DNA of 64,000 nucleotides from NCBI RefSeq assembly GCF_001536285.1, contig NZ_FAOZ01000002.1, positions 530,516 through 594,515 of the forward strand, given 5' to 3'. The notes under the pieces were generated by a model. The model ran no database searches and was not told where the DNA came from. It worked only from the letters and a program-made list of their open reading frames with translations. Positions 1-8,839 of the stretch are shown one piece after another. A program made the translations under genes and the position numbers. This DNA comes from Parafrankia irregularis. Lineage in GTDB: Bacteria; Actinomycetota; Actinomycetes; Frankiales; Frankiaceae. Every line of letters begins with the position of its first letter. Positions within the stretch are counted from its first letter, which is position 1.

Positions 1-57
1 CTCCGTGGGCGCATTCGCGGGGAGAAATGCCCTGAATGTGTGACGAAGTTCCTTTTC

Positions 58-78
58 GGGGGCGACACACACGCCCCC
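58..78. terminator. Possible hairpin terminator
   Basis: A perfect 7-bp inverted repeat (GGGGGCG / CGCCCCC) with a 7-nt loop of alternating A and C. It lies upstream of the carbonic anhydrase gene and has no T-run, so it could end a gene left of the window or be chance in GC-rich DNA. Confidence 0.3.
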
Positions 79-196
79 AATCGGGGCAGAGTGAGTGGCG
101 GCGGGGGTCCGGGCCCTGCATGCTTGGGGCAGTGGCAATCCCTCCGCGGCTCGGTATGCCGCGTGAGCGACGTACCGACGGAGGTGACCTGCGGTC

Positions 197-769
197 ATGA
201 GCGTGCCCGAGGATGTCGGACCCGCTCAGGGTGCGACCCGCACCCTGCTGGCCCGCGCGGCGGACTTCGCCGCACTGCGTGGTGGCGCCCCCGACCGACC
301 CCCGCTGCCGGGCCAGCCGGCGACCGGCGTCGCCGTCGTGGCCTGCATGGACGCTCGTCTCAACGTCGAGGCGCTCTTCGGCCTGGCCGAGGGTGACGCG
401 CACATCGTGCGCAACGCCGGTGGAGTGGTGACCGAGGATGTCGAGCGATCGCTGGCGGTCAGCCAGCACGCGCTCGGCACCACCGAGATCATCCTCGTGC
501 ACCACACCAGGTGCGGTATGGAACAGATCAGCGACGAGGGGTTCAGCGACTCCCTCGCCAGGAGGACCGGCGTCCGTCCGCCCTGGCGGGTCCGGGCCTT
601 CGCCGACGTCGCCGTCGATGTCCTGGAGGGCATCCGAACGCTGCGTTCGTCACCGTTCCTGCGGGCATCGACGTCGGTGCGGGGCTTCGTCTATGACGTC
701 GACTCCGGCGAGCTTCAGGAGATCACCGAGAGCTCACTCGCTGCCCGAAAGCAGGGCACGGCCGTCTGA
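197..769 (+). CDS. Beta-class carbonic anhydrase
   Basis: Interconverts CO2 and bicarbonate in the cytoplasm. The 190-residue protein has the beta-class zinc signature: ACMDAR gives Cys50, Asp52 and Arg54, and HHTRCGM gives His103 and Cys106, matching the usual CxDxR...HxxC pattern. Length is normal for the short actinobacterial form. The ATG follows a strong Shine-Dalgarno (GGAGGTGA, about 10 nt upstream), which fixes the start. It stands alone and converges with the TIGR03089 gene on the other strand, with about 50 bases between the two stops. No membrane segment or signal peptide is visible. Confidence 0.93.
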   Translation: MSVPEDVGPAQGATRTLLARAADFAALRGGAPDRPPLPGQPATGVAVVACMDARLNVEALFGLAEGDAHIVRNAGGVVTEDVERSLAVSQHALGTTEIILVHHTRCGMEQISDEGFSDSLARRTGVRPPWRVRAFADVAVDVLEGIRTLRSSPFLRASTSVRGFVYDVDSGELQEITESSLAARKQGTAV

Positions 770-818
770 CCCAGGCCATCGCCTCTTCGGGAGCGGACCC
801 GGGGCAGGGCAGCGCGGG

Positions 819-1784
819 TCACCAGGGGGCGGGGAGCCTGCGGACCTCGGACGGCAGGTCGGTGGTGCGGGACTGCGGTACCGACCAGTCGACAGCGGTG
901 ATCCGCTCACTGCCGACCCGGCGCGCCAGCGCCTTCGGGTCAAGGTCGTCCAGGTTGCGGCACAACACCACCGATGCGCCGCTGACCAGCGGGACCAGCG
1001 TGGCGACCAGCAGCCCGGCCACGGAGGCGGGCCCCCCGACGGTGAGGATGCGATCCTCCGGGCCCAGCGCGTCGCGGCGTGCCACGGCGGCGGCGAGGCC
1101 GAGTAGCCGCGACTGCTCCGCGGGCGCCGGTGGCGGCCCGAAACGGTCGCCGTGCGGGGGGACCTCCACCGCGTAGTCGAGCACCCCCGGCACCGCGTTG
1201 CGCAGCCGGCCGCCGAGCGGGCGTAGCGAAAGCCCGACGACCTCGTCGACGTCGAGGGCGGTCGCGATGTCGAGCCGGTCCTCGCTGGTGAAGATGACGC
1301 CGGGGTGCCGCGGTGGCGCGCCGGCTCCGTGTTCACCCGCCCCGTGTTGGTTCGCCGTGTGTTGGTCCGTGTCGGGCCCGCTCGCCTCGCGCTCGTCGAC
1401 CGGCCCTCCCGGGCTCACGGCGAGCTGGACCTCCATGCCCGCCGACCAGGCCGCCAGGAGGATCACGCAGCTCGTCCAGTGCGGGGGGAGGTCGATGCCG
1501 ACGGCGTCCGCGGGCGCCAGGCCAACCGTGTCCACCAGCAGGTTGGCGGTTTTCGCGACCCAGTTGTCCAAGGTCGCGGTGGAGAACTCCACCCGCTCGC
1601 CGGTGGCGTCGTCATAGAAGGTGACCATTGGTCGGCCCGGGTCGCGGGTCAGCCGTGCGGCGAGCGCGGCGGCCACTCCGGGGAAGGGCGCGGCGGGTGC
1701 CTGCGTCGTGGCCTCCGTCGTGGCCTCGGAAGGCAGGGCGACGGTGCGGAGCACCGAGGCAGCTGGGACGAACCGGACGTCCAA
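819..1784 (-). CDS. TIGR03089 family protein (half adenylation domain)
   Basis: A 321-residue protein resembling the N-terminal half of acyl-adenylating (AMP-binding) enzymes, as in the actinobacterial TIGR03089 family, whose biochemical role is unknown. Recognisable stretches are TFYDDATGERVEFS and NWVAKTANLL near the N-terminus, then a VGIDLPPHW segment. It lacks the complete C-terminal half of an adenylation enzyme. The first start is a TTG with GGAG about 10 nt upstream; a GTG ten codons later (1754) is an alternative. It lies downstream of the LCP gene on the same strand, as in mycobacteria (Rv3267/Rv3268, from memory), suggesting a conserved envelope-related function. A Glu/Thr/His-rich insert (about residues 130-155) is probably lineage-specific. 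Confidence 0.8.
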   Translation of the reverse strand: MDVRFVPAASVLRTVALPSEATTEATTQAPAAPFPGVAAALAARLTRDPGRPMVTFYDDATGERVEFSTATLDNWVAKTANLLVDTVGLAPADAVGIDLPPHWTSCVILLAAWSAGMEVQLAVSPGGPVDEREASGPDTDQHTANQHGAGEHGAGAPPRHPGVIFTSEDRLDIATALDVDEVVGLSLRPLGGRLRNAVPGVLDYAVEVPPHGDRFGPPPAPAEQSRLLGLAAAVARRDALGPEDRILTVGGPASVAGLLVATLVPLVSGASVVLCRNLDDLDPKALARRVGSERITAVDWSVPQSRTTDLPSEVRRLPAPW

Positions 1785-1925
1785 CGGTCGCGGTCTCCAA
1801 TCCGGTCGTCGGCGGTGCCGGTGGCGGGTGGCGGCGGGTGGTGGTGGCGGCGGTTGGCGGTGCTGGCGGAGCGTGCCGGCGGTGCTGATCCGCCGTGGAG
1901 CGTAACGCTACCGACTCCCGGGACC

Positions 1926-1986
1926 GACCCCGAACGTCCGCCGCGCGAACACCGCGCGAACACCGCGCGGGCACCGTTTCGGGGTC
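1926..1986. repeat. Inverted repeat enclosing three 11-bp direct repeats
   Basis: A 9-bp perfect inverted repeat (GACCCCGAA / TTCGGGGTC) flanks three copies of an 11-bp unit (CGCGCGAACAC and a variant). It lies about 48 bases 3' of the LCP stop codon, so it may be part of that gene's terminator. Confidence 0.4.
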
Positions 1987-2033
1987 GCCCTCTCGGGCCC
2001 TTCGGCAGACCGGCCGGCAGGCTGTCGGCAGTC

Positions 2034-3605
2034 TCAGTAGGTACAACCGGTGGTCAGCTGCGTCGCGGTGAGGGGCGCGCTCGTCCTGGTGCCGGTCGTC
2101 GCGGTGTCGGCCGTCGTGGGGGAGCCCGTGGAGCCCGCGGCGGACGCGGATGACCCGGGTGCGGGTATCCCGGCGACCGCGCGGGTGCCGGGCGCCGGAG
2201 CCGCCCCGGACCGCACCTGCTGGAACGACGTGCCGAGCACGAGCGAGACCCGGCTGGCGAGACCGTCATCCCGGACGAGGCGGGCGCCCGGCACGACGGC
2301 GGCGACCGCGCGGGCGGCGGCCTCCTGCCCGGGCCCGTACCTGACCTCGCTGGTCGAGAGCCTGCCGTCCGGCCAGTCGCGGGGCGAGCCGACCCGGAAG
2401 CCCAGTTTCGACAGGTCCGCGCCGACCGCGCCCGCGAGGCCACCGATCCGGGCCGCGTTGAAGACGTCGACCGAGACGTCCTTCGGTGCCGCCGTGGCGG
2501 GCCGCGCCGGTGCGGGCGGGGCCGGCGCCCGGCCGCGCAGCGGGGCGAGGAACGCGTTGAGCTGCGCAGGGTCGTACAGCTGCACCGATCCGTACCGGGG
2601 CAGCTCGCCGACGGCGTTCCCGCCCTCCGCGGGGGTCGGCGCGTGTACGGGGATCGTGACGAACCTGATCTGGTCGGAGCTCATCGCGCTCATCCGCTTC
2701 GCGAGCAGCCGGATGTCGTCGATGTCCGTCCCGTCGTCGATGGTCAGGGACTTCGTCGTCGCGCTGATCAGGCTTTCCAGCCGGGCCGGGTTCGTCAGCA
2801 CGCCGTCGCTGGTGGCCTTGCGGAACACCGCCCCGATGAACTGCTGCTGGCGGTGAATGCGGTCGAAGTCGTTGTCGGGCAGGCCATGGCGCTGCCGGAC
2901 GAAGGCGAGTGCCTGGTCGCCGTCGAGGTGGTTCTCGCCGACCCGGCCCCGCCACTGCGACCAGTTGTCGTGCAGGTTGCTCCGTGAACCGTCCGGCAGG
3001 GCCTTCACGCAGACGGTCACCCCGCCGATCGCGTTGGTCATGTCGCGGAAGCCCGCGAGGTCGACCGACACGTAGTGGTCCACGCGGATGTCGGTGAGCC
3101 GCTCGATGGTGCGGATCAGCAGCGACGGGCCGCCGATCGAGATCGCCTGGGTCAGCTTGTCCCGGCCGTGCCCCGGGATGTGGACGAGGGTGTCGCGTGG
3201 GAAGGAGACCAGCGTGGTCGTCCCGTTCACGTCGAGGTGGGCGAGGATCGTGGTGTCCGAACGTTGCCCGGTGACCTCGCCGTCGGCCTGGAACTCGTTT
3301 CCGGTACCGGCCCTGCTGTCGGACCCGACGAGCAGGAAGTTGGTCGTTCCCTCGATCGGGTCGGCGGGGCGCTCGCCTTCCAGGCTCAGCCGGAGCCGGT
3401 TGATCTGGCGGTCGAAGTGCTCGTAGAGCGCGAATCCCCCCACCACGAACGCGAAGATCAGGCAGGAGAGGGCGCCGCAGAGGCCGGTGGTGAGCCTGGC
3501 GGCGATCGGTCGGCGGCGGGCGCCCACCGGCGGCACGAGGCGGAGATGATGTGCCTCGGGACCGGGAGGTCCCCCGGTCGAGGCGCGCGGTCCAGCACCG
3601 GTCAC
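2034..3605 (-). CDS. LytR-CpsA-Psr (LCP) family cell-wall polymer ligase
   Basis: Transfers glycan polymers from a polyprenyl phosphate carrier to peptidoglycan on the outer face of the membrane. The 523-residue protein has a short cytoplasmic Pro/Arg-rich N-terminus, one membrane anchor (about 38-60), an LCP catalytic domain (about 88-260) and a C-terminal LytR_C domain (about 372-460). LCP hallmarks are visible: FLLVGSDSR (residues 90-98), QRSDTTI (114-120) with its Arg-Ser-Asp, and SFPRDT (134-139). The GTG start has a good ribosome site (GGAGGGGG). It corresponds by neighbourhood to the mycobacterial CpsA-like gene beside rmlD. The tail after about residue 470 is low-complexity Ser/Thr/Ala. 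Partners are likely the WbbL/RmlD linker and the glycans assembled by this window. Confidence 0.92.
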   Translation of the reverse strand: MTGAGPRASTGGPPGPEAHHLRLVPPVGARRRPIAARLTTGLCGALSCLIFAFVVGGFALYEHFDRQINRLRLSLEGERPADPIEGTTNFLLVGSDSRAGTGNEFQADGEVTGQRSDTTILAHLDVNGTTTLVSFPRDTLVHIPGHGRDKLTQAISIGGPSLLIRTIERLTDIRVDHYVSVDLAGFRDMTNAIGGVTVCVKALPDGSRSNLHDNWSQWRGRVGENHLDGDQALAFVRQRHGLPDNDFDRIHRQQQFIGAVFRKATSDGVLTNPARLESLISATTKSLTIDDGTDIDDIRLLAKRMSAMSSDQIRFVTIPVHAPTPAEGGNAVGELPRYGSVQLYDPAQLNAFLAPLRGRAPAPPAPARPATAAPKDVSVDVFNAARIGGLAGAVGADLSKLGFRVGSPRDWPDGRLSTSEVRYGPGQEAAARAVAAVVPGARLVRDDGLASRVSLVLGTSFQQVRSGAAPAPGTRAVAGIPAPGSSASAAGSTGSPTTADTATTGTRTSAPLTATQLTTGCTY

Positions 3606-4035
3606 ACGTCCCCCTCCGCCATCTTCCGGTAGCTCACCGTGCCTGTGGGATGTCAGTCCGTGCCGCTACGAGCCCGGACGTGGCCACGATCCGTTCGCTC
3701 GGCGATCGGCCTTGAATTCGGCCTGCGACTCCTCGGCGCGTTCAGCTACTCAACGTACTCGTAGCATCACGTTGCATGCCCGCAGGGGGGTGGAGTACAC
3801 GCGATGTCGTCAGGAATGACCGGTCGGCGCGGTGGTCAGGCGTGGGACCGAAGGCGGCGTCGGTTTGTTGGAGCCGCCCGTCGGGATCGGGCGACCTACT
3901 CGGCCACGAGGGCACCCGCGAGCACGGCTGCGTGCTGCTGCCGGACAGGTGTTGAGGATCGTGGTCGTCAGGACGACGAAAACCCTCGGCTCTTCGAGCC
4001 GCGGCCTCGGGCTGTCGCTGTGGCTGTAGCTGTGG
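3606..4035. other. Intergenic region: LCP promoter side plus a palindromic repeat
   Basis: About 430 bases with no convincing gene; the open frames here have no ribosome site and overlap repeat sequence. The left part must hold the LCP promoter (minus strand), but I cannot place it. The right part, next to the stop of the 652-residue membrane protein, contains one member of the dispersed palindromic repeat family (about 3935-4000). Confidence 0.6.
3935..4000. repeat. Dispersed palindromic repeat, copy 1
   Basis: Diverged member of the family also seen near 13.5, 25.4, 35.7, 40.6, 40.7, 63.4 and 63.6 kb. It starts with the shared CTGCTGCCGG, has a TTGAGGATCGTGG arm, the inner palindrome GTCGTC-AG-GACGAC (3964-3977), and the shared CTCTTCGAGCCGCGGC end. 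It sits immediately 3' of the gene ending at 4036. Confidence 0.6.
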
Positions 4036-5994
4036 TCAGGCCAACGCCACCTGGTCGGGCTGGGGACTGGTCTCGGTGGTCTCCCCATCCGCGTCCGCTC
4101 GGCTGGTCGCGGCGGGGCCGCGCCGGGCTGTTCGGACGGAAACAAGGAGAACACCGACCCACAGCAGTCCGGTCAGGACGAAGGCGCCGATCGTGACACC
4201 GACGGGCAGCGGCGCCCAGCGGGCGATCGCGGAGACGACGTCCGGAATCCGGGTGGGGACGAAACGGACACCCCGTGGCAGCCAGTAGTAGCTGCACACC
4301 GCGAGCAGCGCGAGCCCCTGCATCACCAGGGCACCGAGCAGAACAATCGACGGCGCCCACCGGGCCCGCCGGCCGAGTGACCGCCCGAGCCCCGCGGCCA
4401 CGACGACCGCGAGCCCGACCAGACCGAGGTACAGGTAGCGGCCCTGAACCGCGATGCCCCGGGTATACCGCTCATACTCGGCCCAGCTCCGCTGCCCGAC
4501 CATGAGGTACGCGAGGAACACAGGTGCGAGCAGCACGAGCGGAGCGGCCGCCCGGGTGATCAAGCCCAGCCCAGCGCCGGCCGTCGTGGCCTCGGCCGTG
4601 GTCGTCGCCTCCGGGGCGGCCGTGGTCGCGGCCTTCGGGCTGGCTTCCACCGCGGCGTCCGGAGCGGCTTCCGTTGCGGCCGCCGGCGCGTCCTCCATCA
4701 CGGCCTCCGCCACGGGCGCGCGGCGCCGGGCCGCCGTGACCACGGCCGTGACGGACAGGCCGATCACGGTCACGGTCGCCGCCACGATCGCGATCGGCGA
4801 CAGCTGCGGGGGCTCGAACATGCCGAGGCCACCCCAGAAGCGGCTGATCATCGTCCGGACGAAGTACCACAACCAGGTGAAGAACGAGTCGGGCAGCAGC
4901 AGCGGCTCGCGGCGCGGCGGGTCGGTGGCCCAGCCGTTCGGCTGGAGGGCGTCGTAGAGCAGGTAGTTGCGGACCCACCACCAGCCCCCGATCGCCACCC
5001 CCAGGCCGACCGCGATCACGGCGGGCAGCACCGGCAGCCGGACCCGGCCGCCGGACGGGCGTCGGTCATCGGTCGGATGCTGGTCGCGTCGGGCCTGACG
5101 CCAGCCGACCAGGTAGGCGGCGACGATCGTGAACGGGAGCACGAAGGCGAACGCCTTGGACAGCATGGCCACGCCGAACCAGAGGCCGGCCCAGGCCGCT
5201 GTGCGCCGGCGCAGGTCACCGCGCACGACCCCGGCCAGCACGACGGTGAGCGCGCCGGTCGCGAGGACCAGGATGCCGTCGTTGTTGAAGGTCGCCCCGA
5301 CCCTGGTGAAACCGGGCACCGCCAGGGGCAGCGCCGCCGCCGCGGTCGCCAGCGGGCCGCGCAGCCCGAACCTGCGCGCCGCGGCCCAGGCCAGCAGCGG
5401 CACAGGTGCGAGGAGCAGGATGTTCAGCAGCCGCAGGACGAGCACCTGCTGGTCGTAGGCCCAGTGCTCGGAGCCCGGCAGGACGTCCAGCAGGCCGGCG
5501 CCGATGGCGTAGACCAGCGGCGGATGCTGGATCATCTGGTTCGACAGCCGGCCGTCGTCGACCGGCGTGGCGCCGCCGAGCTCGTCGAAGGAGAGCCGGT
5601 CGCCGCGCGGGGTGGGGGCGATCTCGGCGAACGACGGTGAGCCGCGGCGCTTGCCGCCGGACTGGAACATGTCCTGGAACCGGCCGCGGTCGAAGTCGTC
5701 GGAGGTCGCGGCGACGCCGGTGGCGATCATCTTCTCGCCCGGGGCGGGCCAGCCGGCCCCGTGCTGCAGGCCGTAGACCATGTCGACGTGCTGTGCCTCG
5801 TCGTAGCCCGTCCAGGTCGTGTAGACGAACGAGTAGGTCACAAGAAGTGCCACATGCAGCGCGGTGATGAGCAGCACCAGGACCGGGACCTTCGACCGCC
5901 CGGACGACCGCCCGGACCCCGGCTGTTCGTCCCGCCGCGGTTGGTTCTCCTGCGTATCGGCCTTTTCCGGCATGGGAGTCTCGGGCGTCATCAC
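4036..5994 (-). CDS. DUF2142-type multi-pass membrane protein (paralogue 1 of 3)
   Basis: A 652-residue protein with about 11-13 hydrophobic segments, resembling GT-C glycosyltransferases of the DUF2142 type that use polyprenyl-phosphate sugars on the outer membrane face; substrate unknown. Features shared with the paralogues at 11.5 and 29.3 kb are an acidic DEAQH motif (Asp65-Glu66...His69) just after the first membrane segment, a QHPPL motif in the long first outer loop, and a paired NND motif. The N-terminal 35 residues are charged. An Ala/Thr/Glu-rich cytoplasmic insert lies about 460-500. Start is a GTG directly followed by ATG. It is divergent from rmlD. I infer a role in adding a sugar to a surface glycan; the family has little experimental work. 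Confidence 0.8.
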   Translation of the reverse strand: MMTPETPMPEKADTQENQPRRDEQPGSGRSSGRSKVPVLVLLITALHVALLVTYSFVYTTWTGYDEAQHVDMVYGLQHGAGWPAPGEKMIATGVAATSDDFDRGRFQDMFQSGGKRRGSPSFAEIAPTPRGDRLSFDELGGATPVDDGRLSNQMIQHPPLVYAIGAGLLDVLPGSEHWAYDQQVLVLRLLNILLLAPVPLLAWAAARRFGLRGPLATAAAALPLAVPGFTRVGATFNNDGILVLATGALTVVLAGVVRGDLRRRTAAWAGLWFGVAMLSKAFAFVLPFTIVAAYLVGWRQARRDQHPTDDRRPSGGRVRLPVLPAVIAVGLGVAIGGWWWVRNYLLYDALQPNGWATDPPRREPLLLPDSFFTWLWYFVRTMISRFWGGLGMFEPPQLSPIAIVAATVTVIGLSVTAVVTAARRRAPVAEAVMEDAPAAATEAAPDAAVEASPKAATTAAPEATTTAEATTAGAGLGLITRAAAPLVLLAPVFLAYLMVGQRSWAEYERYTRGIAVQGRYLYLGLVGLAVVVAAGLGRSLGRRARWAPSIVLLGALVMQGLALLAVCSYYWLPRGVRFVPTRIPDVVSAIARWAPLPVGVTIGAFVLTGLLWVGVLLVSVRTARRGPAATSRADADGETTETSPQPDQVALA

Positions 5995-6114
5995 CGCTCA
6001 GGGTAGTCGCCCGCGCCCGTGCCTCCGCCGGTGCCGCCGGATCCGTCGCGCGCTCAGGCGACATAGCTGACGGCGCGTCATCGGCTGTTTGAATCGGTCT
6101 GCCAGACTCGCGGG

Positions 6115-7026
6115 GTGCGCATCCTCGTCACTGGTGCCGGTGGACAGCTCGGTAGCGATCTGTGTCGTCTTCTTGACGCCGAGTCCCGGGCTGACAGCCC
6201 GCGTGTGCTCGCCTGGGCCGGGCTCACCCGGTCCGAGCTCGATCTCTCCGACGCGGCCCGGGTCCGCGCGGTCATCGCCGACCAGGCCCGCCCGGCCAGG
6301 GTGCAGGGCGGGCTCGTCGTCATCAACACCGCCGCCTGGACGAACGTCGACGGCGCCGAGTCGGACGAGGAGGGCGCCTACGCGGTGAACGCCGCCGGGC
6401 CGGCCCACCTGGCTGCCGCCTGCGCCCAGGCCGGCGCCGTCCTCGTGCACATCTCCACCGACTACGTGTTCGACGGCGCGGCTTCGAAGCCGTACGAGAC
6501 GACCGATCCGCCGGGGCCCCGGTGCGCGTACGGGCGGACGAAGCTCGCCGGCGAGGAGGCGGTGCTGGAGCTCTGCCCGGGGTCCTACGTCGTGCGCACC
6601 GCCTGGGTGTACGGGCGCACGGGCGGCAACTTCGTCAAGACGATCGCCCGGCTGGCCCGGGAGCGTGACCAGCTCACCGTCGTCGCCGACCAGCACGGCA
6701 GCCCCACCTGGTCCGCCGATCTGGCCGCCGGCCTGCTCGACCTGGTCACGGCGCAGCCCACGCCCGGCCTCTACCACTGCACCGGCGGTGGGGAGACGAC
6801 CTGGTTCGGCTTCGCCCGCGCGATTGTGGGCGCGCTCGGGCAGGACCCGGCGAAGGTGGTGCCGATCACCACGGCGGAGTTCCCGCGTCCGGCGGCGCGC
6901 CCGGCCTACTCGGTGCTGTCGCAGCGTTCCTGGCAGGACGCCGGGCTGCGTCCACTGCGCCCCTGGGAGGACGCGTTCGCCGCGGCCTTCGCCGAGTTCG
7001 GCGCCGAGCTCCGAGCCGACCTCTGA
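6115..7026 (+). CDS. rmlD: dTDP-4-dehydrorhamnose reductase
   Basis: Last step of dTDP-L-rhamnose synthesis: NAD(P)H-dependent reduction of dTDP-4-dehydrorhamnose. The 303-residue protein is an SDR-type Rossmann enzyme with the nucleotide motif GAGGQLG (residues 7-13), the NTAAWTNVDGAE segment, STDYVFDG, and the catalytic Tyr139-xxx-Lys143 (YGRTK). The start is GTG. In mycobacteria rmlD sits beside the LCP gene and wbbL; here it is about 2.5 kb from the LCP gene and 31 kb from wbbL, so its rhamnose donor probably serves WbbL and other rhamnosyltransferases in the window. rmlA, rmlB and rmlC are not in view. Confidence 0.95.
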   Translation: MRILVTGAGGQLGSDLCRLLDAESRADSPRVLAWAGLTRSELDLSDAARVRAVIADQARPARVQGGLVVINTAAWTNVDGAESDEEGAYAVNAAGPAHLAAACAQAGAVLVHISTDYVFDGAASKPYETTDPPGPRCAYGRTKLAGEEAVLELCPGSYVVRTAWVYGRTGGNFVKTIARLARERDQLTVVADQHGSPTWSADLAAGLLDLVTAQPTPGLYHCTGGGETTWFGFARAIVGALGQDPAKVVPITTAEFPRPAARPAYSVLSQRSWQDAGLRPLRPWEDAFAAAFAEFGAELRADL

Positions 7027-7065
7027 TCGGAGATCGGCGCCGCGGCCGGCGAGTAGTTTGATGCT

Positions 7066-8754
7066 GTGAGCACTCAGACTCCCGACACGGAAGCGCGGCG
7101 TCCGGGCCGTCCGGTCCTTGTCGCCGTCGCGTGGCCCTACGCCAACGGGCAGCCGCACCTCGGGCATATCGCCGGTGCCTACCTGCCCGCCGACATCTTC
7201 GCCCGTTACCAGCGAATGATCGGCAACCGGGTGCTGATGGTCTCGGGGTCCGACGCACACGGCACGCCGATCACCGTGCGGGCCGACGAGGAGGGGGTCA
7301 CCCCGCAGGCGATCGTCGACCGGTACCACCCGGAGTTCCTGCGGATCTGGTCCGATCTGGCGATCAGCTTCGACCTCTTCACCACCACCCGGACGCACAA
7401 CCACGAGGTGGTCGCCCAGAGCGTGTTCACCCGGCTGCGGGAGGCCGGGTACATCTACCCGAAGGAGACCTCGCAGTTCTTCGACCCGGACGCGGGCCGA
7501 TTCCTGCCCGACCGGTATGTCGTCGGCACCTGCCCGCACTGCTCGTACACGCAGGCGCGTGGGGACCAGTGCGAGAACTGCGGGCGCACGCTCGACCCGG
7601 AGCTGCTCGTCGACCCGCGCAGCAAGGTCACCGGCGCGGTCCCCGAGATGCGGCAGACGACGCACTTCTTCCTGCGCCTGTCCGGCCTTTCCGACCAGCT
7701 GCTCGACTGGCTGCAGGCCCGTCAGGGCTGGCGCCGGCACGTGCTGAACTGGTCGGTGCAGTTCGTCAAGGATGGTCTGCACGACCGTGCGATCACCCGT
7801 GACCTGGACTGGGGCGTCCCGCTGCCCACCGACGAGCTCGGGCCGGGCAAGCGGCTGTACGTGTGGTTCGAGGCCGTCATCGGCTACCTGTCGGCGAGCA
7901 AGGAGTGGGCGGCGGGCACCGGAGACCCCGAGGCCTGGCGGGCCTGGTGGGAGGACCCGGAGGCGGCGGCCTACTACTTCGTCGGCAAGGACAACATCCC
8001 CTTCCACACCGTCATCTGGCCGGCGATGCTGCTCGGCCACGGCGGGCTGGACCTGCCGACCGACGTCCCGGCGAACCAGTACGTCACCTTCGGCGGTGCC
8101 AAGGCGTCGAAGTCGGCGGGGATCGGCCGGGGTGTGCGCGAGTACCTCGACCTGCTCCAGCCGGATGCGCTGCGGTTCGCGCTCGCCTCGGTGCTCCCCG
8201 AGCAGAACGACACCGAGATCTCGGACGGGGACATCGTTCGCCGCGTCAACGACGAGCTGATCGCCAACTGGGGCAACCTCGTCAACCGGGTGATGGCGCA
8301 GATCAACAAGTTCTTCGGCGGGGCGCTGCCCGAGACCGGTGATCTCGACGGGGTGCACGCCGAGCTGCTCGCCTCCGTCGACGCCGGCCTCGTCCGGGTG
8401 GGTGAGCTGCTGGAGCGGGTCGAGCTGCGGGCCGCCCTGCGCGCGGCGATGGAGATCTCCGCCGAGGTGAACGCCTACCTCTACCGCGAGGAGCCGTGGA
8501 AGACCGTCAAGGTCGACAAGGCCACCGCGGCGCACAGCCTCGCGGTCGCCGTCCAGGCGATCTCCGGCATCACGACGGCGCTGGCACCGTTCCTGCCGTT
8601 CAGCTCCGCGCGGGTCGCCGACGTGCTGGGCATCGACCTCGGGGTGTGGGCGCGGCAGCCGGTCGCCGCCGGGCGGGAGCTGGTCTGGTCCGGTGGCCTG
8701 TTCACCAAGCTGGACGCGGACGCCCTGGACGTCACCGCACCCACCGGCGCCTGA
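7066..8754 (+). CDS. metG: Methionyl-tRNA synthetase
   Basis: Charges tRNA(Met) with methionine. The 562-residue class I synthetase has a HIGH-like motif HLGH (31-34) after PYANGQP, a zinc knuckle with Cys156, Cys159, Cys169 and Cys172, and a KMSKS-like loop KASKS starting at Lys346. The C-terminal anticodon-binding helical domain is present; the optional tRNA-binding EMAP-like extension is absent, as in the shorter MetG forms. The start is a GTG with a weak ribosome site 40 bases after rmlD, so the two may be cotranscribed. The loop sequence KASKS rather than KMSKS is a known variation of this signature. Confidence 0.96.
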   Translation: MSTQTPDTEARRPGRPVLVAVAWPYANGQPHLGHIAGAYLPADIFARYQRMIGNRVLMVSGSDAHGTPITVRADEEGVTPQAIVDRYHPEFLRIWSDLAISFDLFTTTRTHNHEVVAQSVFTRLREAGYIYPKETSQFFDPDAGRFLPDRYVVGTCPHCSYTQARGDQCENCGRTLDPELLVDPRSKVTGAVPEMRQTTHFFLRLSGLSDQLLDWLQARQGWRRHVLNWSVQFVKDGLHDRAITRDLDWGVPLPTDELGPGKRLYVWFEAVIGYLSASKEWAAGTGDPEAWRAWWEDPEAAAYYFVGKDNIPFHTVIWPAMLLGHGGLDLPTDVPANQYVTFGGAKASKSAGIGRGVREYLDLLQPDALRFALASVLPEQNDTEISDGDIVRRVNDELIANWGNLVNRVMAQINKFFGGALPETGDLDGVHAELLASVDAGLVRVGELLERVELRAALRAAMEISAEVNAYLYREEPWKTVKVDKATAAHSLAVAVQAISGITTALAPFLPFSSARVADVLGIDLGVWARQPVAAGRELVWSGGLFTKLDADALDVTAPTGA

Positions 8755-8839
8755 TGGCGTGACGGCCCTGCGCCACCCCGGCCGACCGGCCGGGGGCGGC
8801 GCACGGCCGCCGCGTGCGGGCTGGGACACTGACTCCCAA

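Noticed and set aside
40..396. 118-codon frame at the left edge
   Set aside because: Overlaps carbonic anhydrase in another frame and lacks any domain.
3804..4196. Small frames in the 3.6-4.2 kb intergenic region
   Set aside because: They run through the palindromic repeat, have no ribosome site and use unusual codons.
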